Shown: positions 1-8,409, counted from the stretch's first letter. The stretch is DNA of 33,570 bases from an uncultured Desulfovibrio sp. (GCA_902783285.1 CACZQM010000049.1:1-33570); one strand, 5' to 3'. Translations and numbers: made by a program. The notes: a model not told the origin generated them from the sequence alone.

Positions 1-1157
1 ACGCCCCCTTCCTTCTTCATCTCGAGGGCGATCTTCCAGAGTATCGAGATGACCAGGGCGCCTACGGCGAACACGCCAAGGCCGACGGAAACTTCCCAGA
101 AGCTGGGCGTGTACACTTCATAGGTCTCGTACGGAGTGGGGGCGAAGCCGCCGATGAGCAGGCCGAGCCCCTTGTCGATCCAGGTGGCTATGATGAGGGC
201 CACGAGCGCCCAGGGGAGTATCTTCATGTTGTGGCGGTACTTGGGTATGGCCAGGAAGAAGATGCTCGCAAAGGCCAGCACGACGGCGAACCACATCCAG
301 CCCGTCACCCAGACGTTCAGCCCTTCATGGCCGCCAAACAGGAAGTGTATGGGATGGGCATGCCCGGGGATGCCGCTGTAGAAAGCCGTGAACAGTTCCA
401 GGACGTAGAAGAACATGTTCAGCCCCATGGCGTAGGCGATGGTGATCGAGAGCGAACGCACGACAGGGCGGCTGGGATCGAACCCGGTGAGTTTTTTGAG
501 CAGCAGCAGGCAGAGCAGCAGCAGGGCGGGGCCGGCGCAGAAGGCGGAGGCCAGGAAGCGGGCGGCCATGATGGCGGAAAGCCAGTAGTGGCGCCCGGGG
601 AGCCCGGCATACAGGAAAGCCGTCACCGTGTGGATGGAGAAGGCCCAGAAGATGGAGATGACCACCAGCACCTTGATCCAGCGGGGCACTTCGATATGGC
701 GGCTCTCATGCTCCAGCGACGTCCATCCGATGATGGCGTTGAGCAGCAGGTAGCCGCACAGCACGGTGCAGTCCCAGAACATCACGGAATTGGGCGTGGG
801 GTGCAGGATGACGTTCATCACGCGCTGCGGCTGCCCCATGTCCACGACGATGAACAGCATGCACATGAGCACGGCGCCGATGGCCAGGAATTCCGCAAAG
901 ACCATGACCCTGTGATAGGGATGGTAATGGTGGAACGTGGCGGGCAGCACCAGCATGACGGCCGCTGCCGCGACGCCGACCAGATAGGTGAACTGGGCGA
1001 TGTAGAAGCCCCATGAGGTGTTGCGCGTGAGCCCGGTGGTCTGGAGGCCGTACATCAGCTGGAACACATAGACGATGAACGCGTAGCCGATGATGGAAAG
1101 CAGGAAAAGCAGCCAGAAGTAGTATTTGGGAGAACCCTTGAGAACTTTTTCGACCAT
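1..1157 (-). CDS. dsrP: DsrP, NrfD-type membrane subunit of DsrMKJOP (3' end cut by window edge)
   Basis: The reading frame opens at 1157 (MVEKVLKGSPKYYFW) and stays open for 385 codons to the window edge, ending in the charged stretch WKIALEMKKEGG, so only a few C-terminal residues are probably missing. The protein is a series of hydrophobic helices with few charged loops, as in NrfD/PsrC-type quinol-interacting subunits. It is the last gene of the dsrMKJOP order. DsrP is thought to exchange electrons with menaquinone in the membrane and pass them through DsrO and DsrJ on the periplasmic side. The start is firm: a strong ribosome binding site (GGAGGG) overlaps the TAG stop of dsrO nine bases upstream. 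Identity rests on both fold type and gene order; sequence alone would only say NrfD family. Confidence 0.93.
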   Translation of the reverse strand, partial: MVEKVLKGSPKYYFWLLFLLSIIGYAFIVYVFQLMYGLQTTGLTRNTSWGFYIAQFTYLVGVAAAAVMLVLPATFHHYHPYHRVMVFAEFLAIGAVLMCMLFIVVDMGQPQRVMNVILHPTPNSVMFWDCTVLCGYLLLNAIIGWTSLEHESRHIEVPRWIKVLVVISIFWAFSIHTVTAFLYAGLPGRHYWLSAIMAARFLASAFCAGPALLLLCLLLLKKLTGFDPSRPVVRSLSITIAYAMGLNMFFYVLELFTAFYSGIPGHAHPIHFLFGGHEGLNVWVTGWMWFAVVLAFASIFFLAIPKYRHNMKILPWALVALIIATWIDKGLGLLIGGFAPTPYETYEVYTPSFWEVSVGLGVFAVGALVISILWKIALEMKKEGG

Positions 1158-1166
1158 GGTTCCCTC

Positions 1167-1919
1167 CTAGATGATGTAGTAGACGCCGGGATCCGTGCCC
1201 AGGTCGGGCTTGCGGCGAATGCTGAAGTTGCTGGCCAGGACTTTGCGGACGATGGACTTGGGATCGTTGAGGTCGCCGAACATGATCGCTCCGTTGGAAG
1301 CTTCCACGCATGCCGGCATCTGGCCTTTTTCGAGCCGTTCGGCACAGAAGGTGCACTTTTCCACCACGCCGCGCATGCGCGTGGGGTATTCGGGATTGAG
1401 CGCCTTCACGTGCGGACGGGGATCCATGAAGTTGAAGCTGCGGGATCCGTACGGGCAGGCGGCCATGCAGAAGCGGCAGCCCACGCAGCGGTGGTAGTCG
1501 ATGGCCACGAGGCCGCCCGGGGTCTTGTAGGTCGCTCCGGCAGGGCAGACGCGCACGCAGGAGGGGTTGGTGCAGTGGTTGCAGAGCAGGAAGAAGCGCC
1601 GCTTCTCGATGCGTTCGGGAAGGATGGAGGAAGGATCGGATGCGAAGGCGTGTTCAAACGTGTCGTCCCAGATCCACTTCACTTCCTTGGGTCCGGGGAT
1701 GTCGGGCACGTTGTGGAACTTATGGCAGGCATCCACGATGGGCTTCATCTGTTCCGGACGGGTGAAGCGGCGGGTGTCTATGACCATGGCCCAGCGATGG
1801 GCTTTCAGAGCTTCCGGGTAGGCTTCGTATTCAGCCGCTTCGCTCCCGGCGGCTCCTGCGGCAAGGGCAAAGGTGGAAAGCCCCGCGACTTTGAGAAAAT
1901 AACGTCTGCTTGTTTTCAT
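1167..1919 (-). CDS. dsrO: DsrO, periplasmic ferredoxin-like iron-sulfur subunit
   Basis: A 250-residue protein that opens with a twin-arginine signal (SRRYFLK followed by an Ala-rich hydrophobic stretch), so it is exported folded with its clusters. Cysteine groups typical of the multi-[4Fe-4S] DmsB/HybA-type family follow: CNHCTNPSCVRVCP, CVGCRFCMAACP and CTFC with a later paired Cys. It is expected to relay electrons between DsrP and DsrJ on the periplasmic face. A longer open frame extends upstream into dsrJ, but the ATG at 1919 is preferred because it begins exactly at the Tat signal and overlaps the dsrJ TGA (ATGA), which indicates translational coupling. Confidence 0.95.
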   Translation of the reverse strand: MKTSRRYFLKVAGLSTFALAAGAAGSEAAEYEAYPEALKAHRWAMVIDTRRFTRPEQMKPIVDACHKFHNVPDIPGPKEVKWIWDDTFEHAFASDPSSILPERIEKRRFFLLCNHCTNPSCVRVCPAGATYKTPGGLVAIDYHRCVGCRFCMAACPYGSRSFNFMDPRPHVKALNPEYPTRMRGVVEKCTFCAERLEKGQMPACVEASNGAIMFGDLNDPKSIVRKVLASNFSIRRKPDLGTDPGVYYII

Positions 1920-2323
1920 TTGTTGTTCCCCTGGGGTTCGACGTGGCAATCCCAGCAGTACGGGCTCACGCTGTTGGCGTTGTGGCATTTGTCGCAGAAC
2001 TCTTCCTTGTTGGCATGGCAGGCCATGCAGGTGTTCTGCAGGCTGGTCTGCCATTTCTTGCCGTCGCTTGCGACATAGATGCGCTTGTTCTGCCTCAGGG
2101 CCTGGTCACGCCACTCGATGAGCATCTCCATGTGGTTGGCGGCCATCCATTCCCTGGGCTCGATGCACTGCTTCCTGGCTTCGCCAAAGAAGACCACAGG
2201 CTCTTTGGGAAGCTCCACCTTGACCGCTTCATGCTTCGGGGAAAACGCATTGATCCAGAAGGGAGCGGTGAACAGCCCGGCAAAGACGATGATTCCGGGG
2301 ATGATGAATTTGCTGTTGTACAT
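1916..2323 (-). CDS. dsrJ: DsrJ, triheme c-type cytochrome
   Basis: A 135-residue protein with an N-terminal hydrophobic segment (about residues 5-22) acting as signal anchor, and three c-type heme sites near the C-terminus: CMACH, CDKCH and CWDCH. Three hemes in a small periplasmic protein is the hallmark of DsrJ. It is the periplasmic redox subunit of DsrMKJOP; its electron partner is not settled in the literature. The start codon follows the dsrK TAA directly with no gap, and its stop overlaps the dsrO start, so the three genes are translated as a coupled block. Confidence 0.96.
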   Translation of the reverse strand: MYNSKFIIPGIIVFAGLFTAPFWINAFSPKHEAVKVELPKEPVVFFGEARKQCIEPREWMAANHMEMLIEWRDQALRQNKRIYVASDGKKWQTSLQNTCMACHANKEEFCDKCHNANSVSPYCWDCHVEPQGNNK

Positions 2324-3955
2324 TTACGCTTCCTCCGCGGCTTCAGTGTCTTCATCGGGGAAGGGCAGGTCTTCCTGGCGCAGGTCCATGGTGCGGGGTA
2401 TCTCGTCTTTCATGACCAGGGCGTTGGCGACCAGCTCATGCAGTCCGGAGACCGTGACGCCGGGCACCCAGTAATCGACCAGGGGCGGCAGGGCGGCACG
2501 GTCGAGGGCGCACATGCAGGCCATCCAGTTGACATCCTTGGTGTCGTGCACGTAGCGCAGGGCGTTGGCCCTGGGGAAGCCGCCGCGCAGGCGCTGGTCC
2601 ATGATCTCCTCGGCGTTCAGGCCGGAACCGGAACCGCAGCAGAAGGTCTCTTCCCTGATGGTGTGCTCCGGCATCTCGACGAAGTTGTTGCAGACGTTCC
2701 TGATGATGTAGCGCGGCTCTTCCAGTATGCCCATGGCGCGCGCCGGGTTGCAGGAGTCGTGCCACGTGGTGATGATGTGGTCGTTGCGGCGCGGGCGCAG
2801 GTTGAGCTTGTTGTTCTTGATGAGGTCGGCGGTGAATTCCGCGATGTGCACCATCTTGGTGGCCGCTGCGTTCTTGAACACCGTTCCGGTGATGGGGGAG
2901 ACGGGCGTTTCCAGGAAGTCGGCCGGACCGTTGTATGTGGCCATGTACTGGTTGACCACGCGCCACATATGGCCGCACTCGCCGCCCAGGATCCACTTCA
3001 CGCCCAGGCGCTCCGCCTCGGCGTACATCTTGGCATTGAGCCGCTTGGCCACGTCGAATGATACGAAGGAGCCGAAGTTGCCGCCTTCAGAGGCGTAGGT
3101 GGAGAGCGTGTAGTCCAGCCCGATCTCGTGGAAGAGCATCAGGTAGCCCATGAAGGTGTAGACGCCCGGGTCGGCAAAGTAGTCGCCGGAGGGGGTGATG
3201 AAGATGACCTCGTGGCCCCGTTCGTTCCACGGCGGGTCGATGCGGATGCCGGTGATGGTCTCGATGTCGTCGCACAGGAACTCGACGATCTCACGCATGG
3301 AGTGGGGCTGGATGCCCAGGTGGTTGCCGGTGCGGTTGCAGTCGGCGACGGAGTTCATGATCCAGTTGATGCCGAGGCCGAGGTCGAGCAGCATCTGGCG
3401 CACGACGACCGTCATTTCCGCGGTGTCGATGCCGTAGGGGCAGAACAGCGAGCAGCGGCGGCATTCCGTGCACTGGTAGAAATAGATGAACCACTCCTTG
3501 ATGACGTCCTTGTCGAGTTTGCGGGCGCCGGCCACCTTGCCCAGCAGCTTTCCGGCCGTGGTGAAGTCGCGGCGGTACACGGAGCGCAGGAGCTCCGCGC
3601 GCAGGACGGGCATGTTCTTGGGATCGTTGGTGCCGATGAAGAAGTGGCATTTGTCTGCGCAGGCCCCGCAGCGCACGCAGCAGTCCATGAAGATCTTGAG
3701 CGAGCGGTGCTTTTCCAGCGCGTCACTGAGGGAGTTGTAGATGATCTCCTCCCAGTTTTCCGGGAGTTCCCAGTCCTCGTTGGCGGGGGACCAGTTATGG
3801 GCGTTTTCAAAGCCAAGGGACTTGAGGCTGTCGACCTTGGCGGGGTAGCAGTAGCTGCCGGGATGGAAATCGGGCTTGGTGTCCATCCACCCTTCTTTCG
3901 GGAAGGAAGCGGGGATGGCGGACAGCAGCTGGTCTGGTGTGGGCATTTTGGCCAT
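2324..3955 (-). CDS. dsrK: DsrK, HdrD-like cytoplasmic iron-sulfur subunit
   Basis: A 543-residue cytoplasmic protein related to HdrD of heterodisulfide reductase. Two [4Fe-4S] motifs are visible, CVRCGACADKC near residue 92 and CTECRRCSLFCP near residue 161. A CCG-type catalytic region follows, with a HDSC segment and FCCGSGSG near residue 438, where the noncubane cluster that acts on disulfides is expected. DsrK is the proposed site that reduces the DsrC trisulfide made by dissimilatory sulfite reductase. The start at 3955 has a strong AAGGAGG site six bases upstream. The gene begins 11 bases after the dsrM stop and touches dsrJ. Confidence 0.96.
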   Translation of the reverse strand: MAKMPTPDQLLSAIPASFPKEGWMDTKPDFHPGSYCYPAKVDSLKSLGFENAHNWSPANEDWELPENWEEIIYNSLSDALEKHRSLKIFMDCCVRCGACADKCHFFIGTNDPKNMPVLRAELLRSVYRRDFTTAGKLLGKVAGARKLDKDVIKEWFIYFYQCTECRRCSLFCPYGIDTAEMTVVVRQMLLDLGLGINWIMNSVADCNRTGNHLGIQPHSMREIVEFLCDDIETITGIRIDPPWNERGHEVIFITPSGDYFADPGVYTFMGYLMLFHEIGLDYTLSTYASEGGNFGSFVSFDVAKRLNAKMYAEAERLGVKWILGGECGHMWRVVNQYMATYNGPADFLETPVSPITGTVFKNAAATKMVHIAEFTADLIKNNKLNLRPRRNDHIITTWHDSCNPARAMGILEEPRYIIRNVCNNFVEMPEHTIREETFCCGSGSGLNAEEIMDQRLRGGFPRANALRYVHDTKDVNWMACMCALDRAALPPLVDYWVPGVTVSGLHELVANALVMKDEIPRTMDLRQEDLPFPDEDTEAAEEA

Positions 3956-3966
3956 GGTCGTCCTCC

Positions 3967-4983
3967 TTATGCTTCTTCCGGCCTGGGCTCGGGCTGCTTG
4001 TCGACGGGAAGGCCCGCCTCGACCATGGCGTCACGGAATTCGTCTTCGTATTCTTCGTAGGTATGGAAGTTCTTCGGCGGATTCCACGGGTTCACATGGC
4101 GTTCCTGGCGCGTGTTGCACTTCGTGTTGCGCGTGGGGCTGAAGAACACGCCGCCCATGTGCATGAGCTTGGAGAAGGGGAAGTAGATGAGCAGCGCGCT
4201 CACCAGGGTGACATGCACGAAGAAGATGCTGCCGATGCCGGAAGGCGATACGGGATGCAGCGTGGCGAGCCCCATGACCACTTCCTTGACCTGGTTGATG
4301 TCCACCTTGCTGATGTAGCGCATGCAGATGCCTGATCCGGCGATGGCGATGAGCAGGAACAGGGCGAACCAGTCAGCCGGGAGGGAGATGTAGCGCAGCC
4401 TTTCCGAGCAGGCGCGGCGCAGGAAAAGGAAGCCCAGGCCGAGGATGATGAGGGCGTCCGACATATAGAAGCGGGGCGCACCGATCTGGAACACGCCGTC
4501 GAGGAATTCCACGACGGCGATGCACGCCGGCACCGGGTCGAGGAAGAAGCGGGCGTGGCGGATGATGATCACCAGCATGCTGTAGTGGAACAGCAGGGCG
4601 AACAGCCAGAGCCATTTGTTGGAGAAATACGTCATCCTGGGTGTGCCGTCGATGGTCGTGCGCTCAGCCCTGGTGTTGCGGAAAAGCGAACGGAACGCGA
4701 GCACTTCCAGGAGCATCCTGCCGAAGACGGCCGGCCCCGTCCATGGGCAGTCGAGCCGGTTGGGCTTGATCCAGCTGAGCGAGCGCTGCTGCCCGGCCAC
4801 CGTGGGGATGGCGAAGGGCACGGGAGACTTGGCCCAGCGGATGATTTTCCAGATGAAACCGATGATGAACACAGCACCTGCCGTCAGCGGCAAGACGACG
4901 CCGAACAGATACTGCAGGCCAATTGCTGGCCCTGCCCATCCCACGAAAAGGATCAGCAGGGTTGCCGCAAGAGCGATGGTCAT
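3967..4983 (-). CDS. dsrM: DsrM, NarI-like cytochrome b membrane subunit
   Basis: A 338-residue integral membrane protein with an N-terminal pair of hydrophobic segments and a NarI-like core with conserved His residues (for example FHYSMLVIIIRH and a FFVH segment), consistent with b-type heme ligation. It is expected to oxidise menaquinol and pass electrons to DsrK. The C-terminal 50 residues are polar and cytoplasmic. It starts five bases after the stop of the upstream RsbRD-domain gene, with a GAGG site before the ATG, so that gene is very probably in the same transcript. Confidence 0.95.
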   Translation of the reverse strand: MTIALAATLLILFVGWAGPAIGLQYLFGVVLPLTAGAVFIIGFIWKIIRWAKSPVPFAIPTVAGQQRSLSWIKPNRLDCPWTGPAVFGRMLLEVLAFRSLFRNTRAERTTIDGTPRMTYFSNKWLWLFALLFHYSMLVIIIRHARFFLDPVPACIAVVEFLDGVFQIGAPRFYMSDALIILGLGFLFLRRACSERLRYISLPADWFALFLLIAIAGSGICMRYISKVDINQVKEVVMGLATLHPVSPSGIGSIFFVHVTLVSALLIYFPFSKLMHMGGVFFSPTRNTKCNTRQERHVNPWNPPKNFHTYEEYEDEFRDAMVEAGLPVDKQPEPRPEEA

Positions 4984-4987
4984 TCCT

Positions 4988-5545
4988 CTACCCCTCGTTG
5001 TCTGTTTCCGGGAGCGGTTCCTTGCGCTCCCGCCGAAGCCCGGCCAGCCTGATCACCTGGGACTGGCTTTGCTTGACATCCTCTATCCTCACCCTGTAGA
5101 CGCGCTCCCGCGCTTCGGCGTACATGTCCAGCGCCAGCAGGCAGAGCGTGTCTATCCGGGATTCCATCTCGAGGTAGCCCGCAAGGGCCCCCGAGCTGGC
5201 GTTTTCAGGTCTAAGGCATTCCGGCAGCACTTCCTTCCTCAGGAGGTCCTTGAGGAGGACAAGGGCGCCGACGGCCTGCGACGGAGCCATGTCCTGCACG
5301 GCGCGTATCCAGATGAGGTCGTGCAGGGCGGTCTTCACGGCCTCGGGATCCGCATCTTCACCGATCACGGATCCGAAGAGCACGGCGGCGGAATTGCGCG
5401 TGGTCTCTCCCACGGGATTGGCGAACTTGTCCCTGAGGGTGCGCATGAATCCGGTGCTGTCGATCGGGTAGCTGGCAAAGAAGCGGTCGATCCACAGCCC
5501 GGTGATCTTTTCTGCCTTGCCGGAGCAGAAAGCCTTTATGTCCAT
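4988..5545 (-). CDS. RsbRD N-terminal-domain sensor-like protein heading the dsr operon
   Basis: A 185-residue, mostly helical soluble protein. The overall pattern (an early W..RF...Y segment, several amphipathic helices and a charged tail) resembles the RsbRD N-terminal domain, a globin-fold-like sensor domain of stressosome proteins, here without the STAS domain. I recall such a gene next to dsrM in other Desulfovibrio genomes, but cannot check it here. The ATG at 5545 is preferred over a farther TTG because GAAGG lies at the right distance. The gene is four bases from dsrM. A role in sensing or regulating the dsr complex is inference from position only; no heme-binding proof is visible. 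Confidence 0.7.
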   Translation of the reverse strand: MDIKAFCSGKAEKITGLWIDRFFASYPIDSTGFMRTLRDKFANPVGETTRNSAAVLFGSVIGEDADPEAVKTALHDLIWIRAVQDMAPSQAVGALVLLKDLLRKEVLPECLRPENASSGALAGYLEMESRIDTLCLLALDMYAEARERVYRVRIEDVKQSQSQVIRLAGLRRERKEPLPETDNEG

Positions 5546-5608
5546 AAAAAACCTTCGTGTGTCAGCGGTTGCGGACAACAGCGGAGACCGCAGATGCCCG
5601 GCTGCATG

Positions 5609-5637
5609 ATCATACGTAAAAATCGCCGCGGATACAA
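5609..5637 (-). promoter_or_regulatory. candidate sigma70 promoter of the RsbRD-dsrMKJOP operon
   Basis: On the minus strand TTGTAT is separated by 17 bases from TATGAT (5 of 6 matches to the -10 consensus). It lies about 65 bases upstream of the RsbRD-domain start in the only gap of this block (5546-5725). The -35 match is modest. No terminator for the VKOR-like gene is evident in this gap, so some readthrough from upstream is possible. Confidence 0.5.
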
Positions 5638-5725
5638 GGGAGGAATTTGCGCTCCGGTTTTTTTTTGTGCCTCGTCCCGTCTGCGGAAGGCGGCACGCGG
5701 AGCACCGGGGATGGCAGGCGGGGGC

Positions 5726-6802
5726 TCACATCATGCCGCTGGTGTCGATGAGGGGCTTTGCGGGCTGACTTCCGCCGTCATCGCAGGGGGCAGGGTCGGA
5801 ACCGTCGCAGAAACCGGCGACGCCAAGCTCAGGGATGCCGGGGATGGCCTGCGGCTGCCCGCCTGTCCTCTCCGGGCCGGAAGGGGAAGCGGGGCCGCCA
5901 CCGGGCGTCGTCCCGCCGCCATCATGCAGGCTGCCGGGAGCGGGCTTTTCCTGCAGGAAGGATGGCGTCCCCAGGAATTCCACGAAGGGCAGCCTGCTGG
6001 ATCCTGCGGTGAGCACATGGGCGCGGTTGACCCACAGGCGGAACTGCAGGAGCAGCATGTCCGGGCGGATCAGATCGAAGCGCCGGGCGGCGCGGGCGGC
6101 TGCCTGGGCGCCTGCTTCGCTGCGGGCTTTCCCGACGGCTTCGGGCAGGGGCATGCCCCTGCCCATGAGATCTGCCATGGACTTGATGACGGGCAGGTCG
6201 GCTTCGTCCTCGGCCACGGGATACCAGGCTGCGCCGGGCATCGCGCCGTGCTGCTGAACGAGCCTCAGGCATGCCGGGCAGCTCGGAGAGAACCACACGC
6301 GCACGGAAGGCTGCCCGTCCTGCGCGGCCGGGCTCCACGGCTCAACGGCATCGCGCAGGACGCCGCTGACATCAAAGAGGAAAAGCACCGTCCACAGTGC
6401 GGTCAGGAACGATATGCCGCGGGCCCTGCCGCCGGAGCAGGCATGCCTGAGCGCAAGGTAGCACAGGGCGGCGAGCAGGCCGACAGCCAGGCAGTTGAGG
6501 CAGGGCGCCGTAAAAAGCATGATGCCCAGGAGCAGGGAATCGGCAGCCAGCGCGAGGGCGGCGGCACCTTTGGCGAGCGGGGTGAGCCTGAGCATGCAGA
6601 GCAGGAGGAGGAGCGTGAAGAAGGCGAGGCCCGCTTCCCAGAGGGAATAGCCCGCGATGCGGAAATCCTGGAAGAGGCTGCATCCTTCGGTCACGCACAG
6701 GGCCCCGCCCCCAGTCATGAGCACCCAGGAGCAGAAAGCGATGCCCGCAGCGCTGAGGCTGGCGGGCAGCAGGGGGAGTTCCCGCGCGGGAAGGATGGGC
6801 AT
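5726..6802 (-). CDS. VKOR-like membrane oxidoreductase with thioredoxin-like domain
   Basis: A 358-residue protein with about five hydrophobic segments in the first 150 residues. It carries a Cys pair CVTEGC at residues 36-41 followed by GYSLWEAG (like the conserved SLWG of VKOR proteins), a CLNC pair at 101-104 inside a membrane segment, and a CPAC thioredoxin-type pair at 175-178 after the last membrane helix. This is the layout of bacterial VKOR-thioredoxin proteins, which act like DsbB plus DsbA to form disulfides in exported proteins. The C-terminus is Gly/Pro/Ser rich with two more Cys. The start at 6802 has an AAAGGA site; upstream in-frame starts lack one. It is divergent from lgt. 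Loop length between the first Cys pair is shorter than in classic VKOR, so the family call is good but not certain. Confidence 0.7.
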   Translation of the reverse strand: MPILPARELPLLPASLSAAGIAFCSWVLMTGGGALCVTEGCSLFQDFRIAGYSLWEAGLAFFTLLLLLCMLRLTPLAKGAAALALAADSLLLGIMLFTAPCLNCLAVGLLAALCYLALRHACSGGRARGISFLTALWTVLFLFDVSGVLRDAVEPWSPAAQDGQPSVRVWFSPSCPACLRLVQQHGAMPGAAWYPVAEDEADLPVIKSMADLMGRGMPLPEAVGKARSEAGAQAAARAARRFDLIRPDMLLLQFRLWVNRAHVLTAGSSRLPFVEFLGTPSFLQEKPAPGSLHDGGGTTPGGGPASPSGPERTGGQPQAIPGIPELGVAGFCDGSDPAPCDDGGSQPAKPLIDTSGMM

Positions 6803-6910
6803 GGCGTTTCCTTTACGTTTTCGTCGTTTGCCGGTATCGTAGCGGAGCTTTTGCATTAAGTCCATTTTTTTCGCCGCCGGCTCCTGCCGTGGCCGGCACG
6901 GAGTGTGCAC

Positions 6911-7690
6911 ATGCAATACCCTTCGATCGATCCGGTCGCCCTGAGCATCGGTCCGGTGCGCCTGCACTGGTACGGGCTCATGTACGTGTTCGCCTTTGCC
7001 GCGGGATGGCTCCTGGGCAGATGGAGGGCTTCACGCCCCTGGAACGGCTGGAAGGGATCCGACGTGGACGACCTCGTTTCCTGGGTCATGCTCGGCGTCA
7101 TCCTCGGTGCCCGCCTCGGCTACGTGCTTTTTTACGACCTTTCGGTCTATCTCGCGGATCCGCTGGAGATCTTCCGGGTATGGAACGGGGGCATGTCCTT
7201 CCACGGGGGGCTGCTGGGCGTCGTCCTGGCGACATGGCTGTGGGGGCGCCGGCACGGCCGCAGCCTCATCGACATCCTCGATTTCGTCGCCCCCCTCGTT
7301 CCCACGGGCCTTTTTTTCGGACGCATGGGCAACTTCATCAACGCCGAGCTGTGGGGCAGGCCCACGGACAGCATGTTCGGCATGGTCTTCCCCGGCGCCG
7401 GCGACATGCCCCGCCACCCTTCGCAGCTCTATGAGGCCGGGCTCGAGGGGCTGCTCACCTTCGCCATACTCTGGATCTATTCGTCCAGGCCGCGTCCGCG
7501 CGGCTGCGTCGCAGGGCTCTTCGCCATCCTCTATTCCCTCAGCCGGATGTCCGTGGAGTTCTTCCGCGTGCCGGATCCGCAGATCGGCTATCTCTTGGGC
7601 GGCTGGCTCACCATGGGGCAGCTTTTGTGCCTCCCGCTGCTGTGCGCGGGGGTGTGGCTTTTCGCGGGCGGGATGCGGAAAGCGCGCTGA
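6911..7690 (+). CDS. lgt: Prolipoprotein diacylglyceryl transferase
   Basis: A 259-residue polytopic membrane enzyme that transfers diacylglyceryl from phosphatidylglycerol to the lipobox Cys of prolipoproteins. Family motifs are present: GGMSFHGG, then GRMGNFINAELWGRPT and HPSQLYEAGLEG, which include the signature Arg, Asn and Glu residues of Lgt. Length is normal. ATG 6911 is chosen over GTG 6905 because GGAG at 6900-6903 is seven bases from the ATG but only one base from the GTG. It is divergent from the VKOR-like gene (108-base gap), and no strong terminator follows before hdrC; the CCGGG/CCCGG hairpin at 7701-7720 lacks a T-tract. Confidence 0.95.
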   Translation: MQYPSIDPVALSIGPVRLHWYGLMYVFAFAAGWLLGRWRASRPWNGWKGSDVDDLVSWVMLGVILGARLGYVLFYDLSVYLADPLEIFRVWNGGMSFHGGLLGVVLATWLWGRRHGRSLIDILDFVAPLVPTGLFFGRMGNFINAELWGRPTDSMFGMVFPGAGDMPRHPSQLYEAGLEGLLTFAILWIYSSRPRPRGCVAGLFAILYSLSRMSVEFFRVPDPQIGYLLGGWLTMGQLLCLPLLCAGVWLFAGGMRKAR

Positions 7691-7731
7691 AAGCCTTTAT
7701 CCGGGCGCTGCATGCCCCGGCGAAATAGGGA

Positions 7732-7760
7732 TGGACAGAAGGCGCCAAATGGGCTATATG
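7732..7760 (+). promoter_or_regulatory. candidate sigma70 promoter of the hdr-flx operon
   Basis: TGGACA (5 of 6 to the -35 consensus) is separated by 17 bases from TATATG (4 of 6). It lies in the 159-base gap between lgt and hdrC, about 90 bases before the hdrC start, and would begin transcription near 7767, just before the inverted repeat at 7774-7796. Confidence 0.5.
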
Positions 7761-7773
7761 TTTCCTGTTAAAA

Positions 7774-7796
7774 AATGGACAAAGCGTCTGTCCATT
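7774..7796 (+). promoter_or_regulatory. operator-like inverted repeat before hdrC
   Basis: AATGGACA, a seven-base spacer and TGTCCATT form a perfect 8+7+8 inverted repeat just downstream of the predicted transcription start. It could be a repressor operator or a hairpin in the 5' leader. It is not followed by a T-tract, so it is not an intrinsic terminator. The arm sequence ATGGACA also occurs across the -35 box at 7731-7737. Confidence 0.45.
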
Positions 7797-7849
7797 GCAT
7801 TCCAATGCCTGCGGACAAGCCGAGCCCGCAGGTGTTCAGGGGAGTTGTT

Positions 7850-8407
7850 ATGAACGTTACCAGGCTTGATAAAGCCAGGGACCTGAAGTTCAAGCGTCAG
7901 GTCGAAGAGGAAAGCGGTCAGAATCTGTCCCATTGCTACCAGTGCGGCAAATGCACCGCGGGATGCCCCGGCGCCCAGGTGTATGACAAGCAGGTCAGCC
8001 AGATCATGCGCGCCGTGCAGTTGGGGCTCAAGGACGAAGCCCTCAGGAACCGCTCTCTCTGGCTCTGCCTCACGTGTTCGACGTGCACGGCAAGATGCCC
8101 GAACGACATCGATGTGGCCGCCGTCATGGAAACGCTGCGCATGATGGCGCGGCGCGAGGGGCTGGTCCAGGACCGTCCGATCGAGTCCTTCTGGCGGGCT
8201 TTCCTCGATACGGTCCGCGTGACCGGGCGCTCTTACGAGATGGGCGTGATGGCAGACTACATGGCGCGCACCATGCGCGGCTGGGGCAACCTTGAGATCG
8301 CGCCCACGGCGCTCCTCAAGAGGAAGATGCCCTTTAAGCCCTCCCTCATCCACGGACGGGAAGAAGTGGCGCGGATCTTCAAACGCTATGCGGAAAAGAG
8401 AGGGTAG
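7850..8407 (+). CDS. hdrC: HdrC, heterodisulfide reductase subunit C homologue
   Basis: A 185-residue ferredoxin-like protein with two classical [4Fe-4S] motifs, CYQCGKCTAGCP and CLTCSTCTARCP. It carries electrons between HdrA and the catalytic HdrB. The ATG at 7850 follows an AGGGGAG site; an in-frame ATG 75 bases upstream lies inside the operator-like repeat and has no such site. It is the first gene of a six-gene cluster, and its stop is two bases before hdrB. The arrangement with Flx genes downstream points to the bacterial HdrABC-FlxABCD complex rather than to a methanogen-type enzyme. Confidence 0.93.
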   Translation: MNVTRLDKARDLKFKRQVEEESGQNLSHCYQCGKCTAGCPGAQVYDKQVSQIMRAVQLGLKDEALRNRSLWLCLTCSTCTARCPNDIDVAAVMETLRMMARREGLVQDRPIESFWRAFLDTVRVTGRSYEMGVMADYMARTMRGWGNLEIAPTALLKRKMPFKPSLIHGREEVARIFKRYAEKRG

Positions 8408-8409
8408 CC

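Noticed and set aside
5641-5670. Run of nine T on the plus strand as an intrinsic terminator
   Set aside because: Only a 4-bp GGAG/CTCC pairing with a nine-base loop precedes it, and no plus-strand gene lies upstream.
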